Source: Balneolaceae bacterium (GTDB taxonomy: Bacteria; Bacteroidota; Rhodothermia; Balneolales; Balneolaceae). Taken from it: DNA of 5,076 bases. The notes below the pieces were generated by a model. That model saw only the letters and a program-made list of their open reading frames with translations. It made no database searches and was not told where the DNA came from. Positions 5,070 through 5,076 of the stretch are shown piece by piece. The DNA lies in contig SLKH01000238.1 in NCBI GenBank assembly GCA_007134665.1, positions 1-5,076 of the forward strand, written 5' to 3'. Numbering within the stretch: the first letter of the stretch is position 1; every line of letters begins with the position of its first letter. A program made the position numbers and the translations under genes.

Positions 5070-5076
5070 TCAGGGA

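Larger units (their letters stand above)
4807..5076. other. Gene-free tail downstream of tgt, rich in hairpins
   Basis: No convincing coding region is present. The T-run at 4813-4819 shortly after the tgt stop has only a weak AT-rich inverted repeat before it (AATGAT 4776-4781 with ATCATT 4806-4811, 24-nt loop), so it is not a secure terminator. From 4901 to the edge the sequence becomes more GC-rich and folds into a series of local hairpins described separately. A further weak stem GATCG/CGATC (4954-4958 and 4974-4978) lies between the second and third of them. The dense structure suggests a repeat cluster or a structured RNA. Confidence 0.6.

Overview
The window looks like an ordinary, mostly housekeeping stretch of a moderately AT-rich bacterial chromosome. 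Three things point to the Bacteroidota side of the tree, perhaps the Rhodothermia/Balneolales group: the absence of clear Shine-Dalgarno sequences before most starts, a short protein resembling Bacteroidota proteins often misnamed 'phosphoribosylpyrophosphate synthetase', and a Tgt with the C-terminal wording (ASIHNLTFYLWLM) and degraded zinc site that I associate with that lineage. The taxonomy is inference from family resemblance, not a search.

Layout, left to right. (1) Positions 1-140, minus strand: the first 46 codons of an MFS transporter running off the left edge. (2) 141-427: a divergent intergenic region with a Bacteroidota-type -7 box and a 15-bp palindrome just before the next gene. 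(3) 428-736: a small protein of unknown function. (4) 800-1525 and 1506-2744: an endonuclease III (nth) overlapping by 20 bp an AmmeMemoRadiSam-B/Memo-family protein. (5) 2745-3473, minus strand: a soluble polyprenol-phosphate mannosyltransferase-like GT2 enzyme whose stop codon abuts the Memo stop codon. (6) 3474-3678: a divergent intergenic region with a 48-nt compound inverted repeat and a smaller hairpin. (7) 3679-4806: tRNA-guanine transglycosylase (tgt) with a TTG start. (8) 4807-5076: a gene-free tail with at least four consecutive hairpins, two of which carry the same 9-nt loop on different stems.

The genes do not form an obvious pathway: base-excision repair (nth), a probable metal/redox protein (Memo), lipid-linked sugar donor synthesis (GT2) and queuosine tRNA modification (tgt). 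nth and the Memo gene are the only pair with clear signs of translational coupling. I see no CRISPR array, transposase, phage gene, toxin-antitoxin pair or defence system. The points most worth checking are the structured array after tgt, the non-canonical cysteine spacing of the endonuclease III iron-sulfur loop, and the loss of two of four zinc ligands in Tgt.
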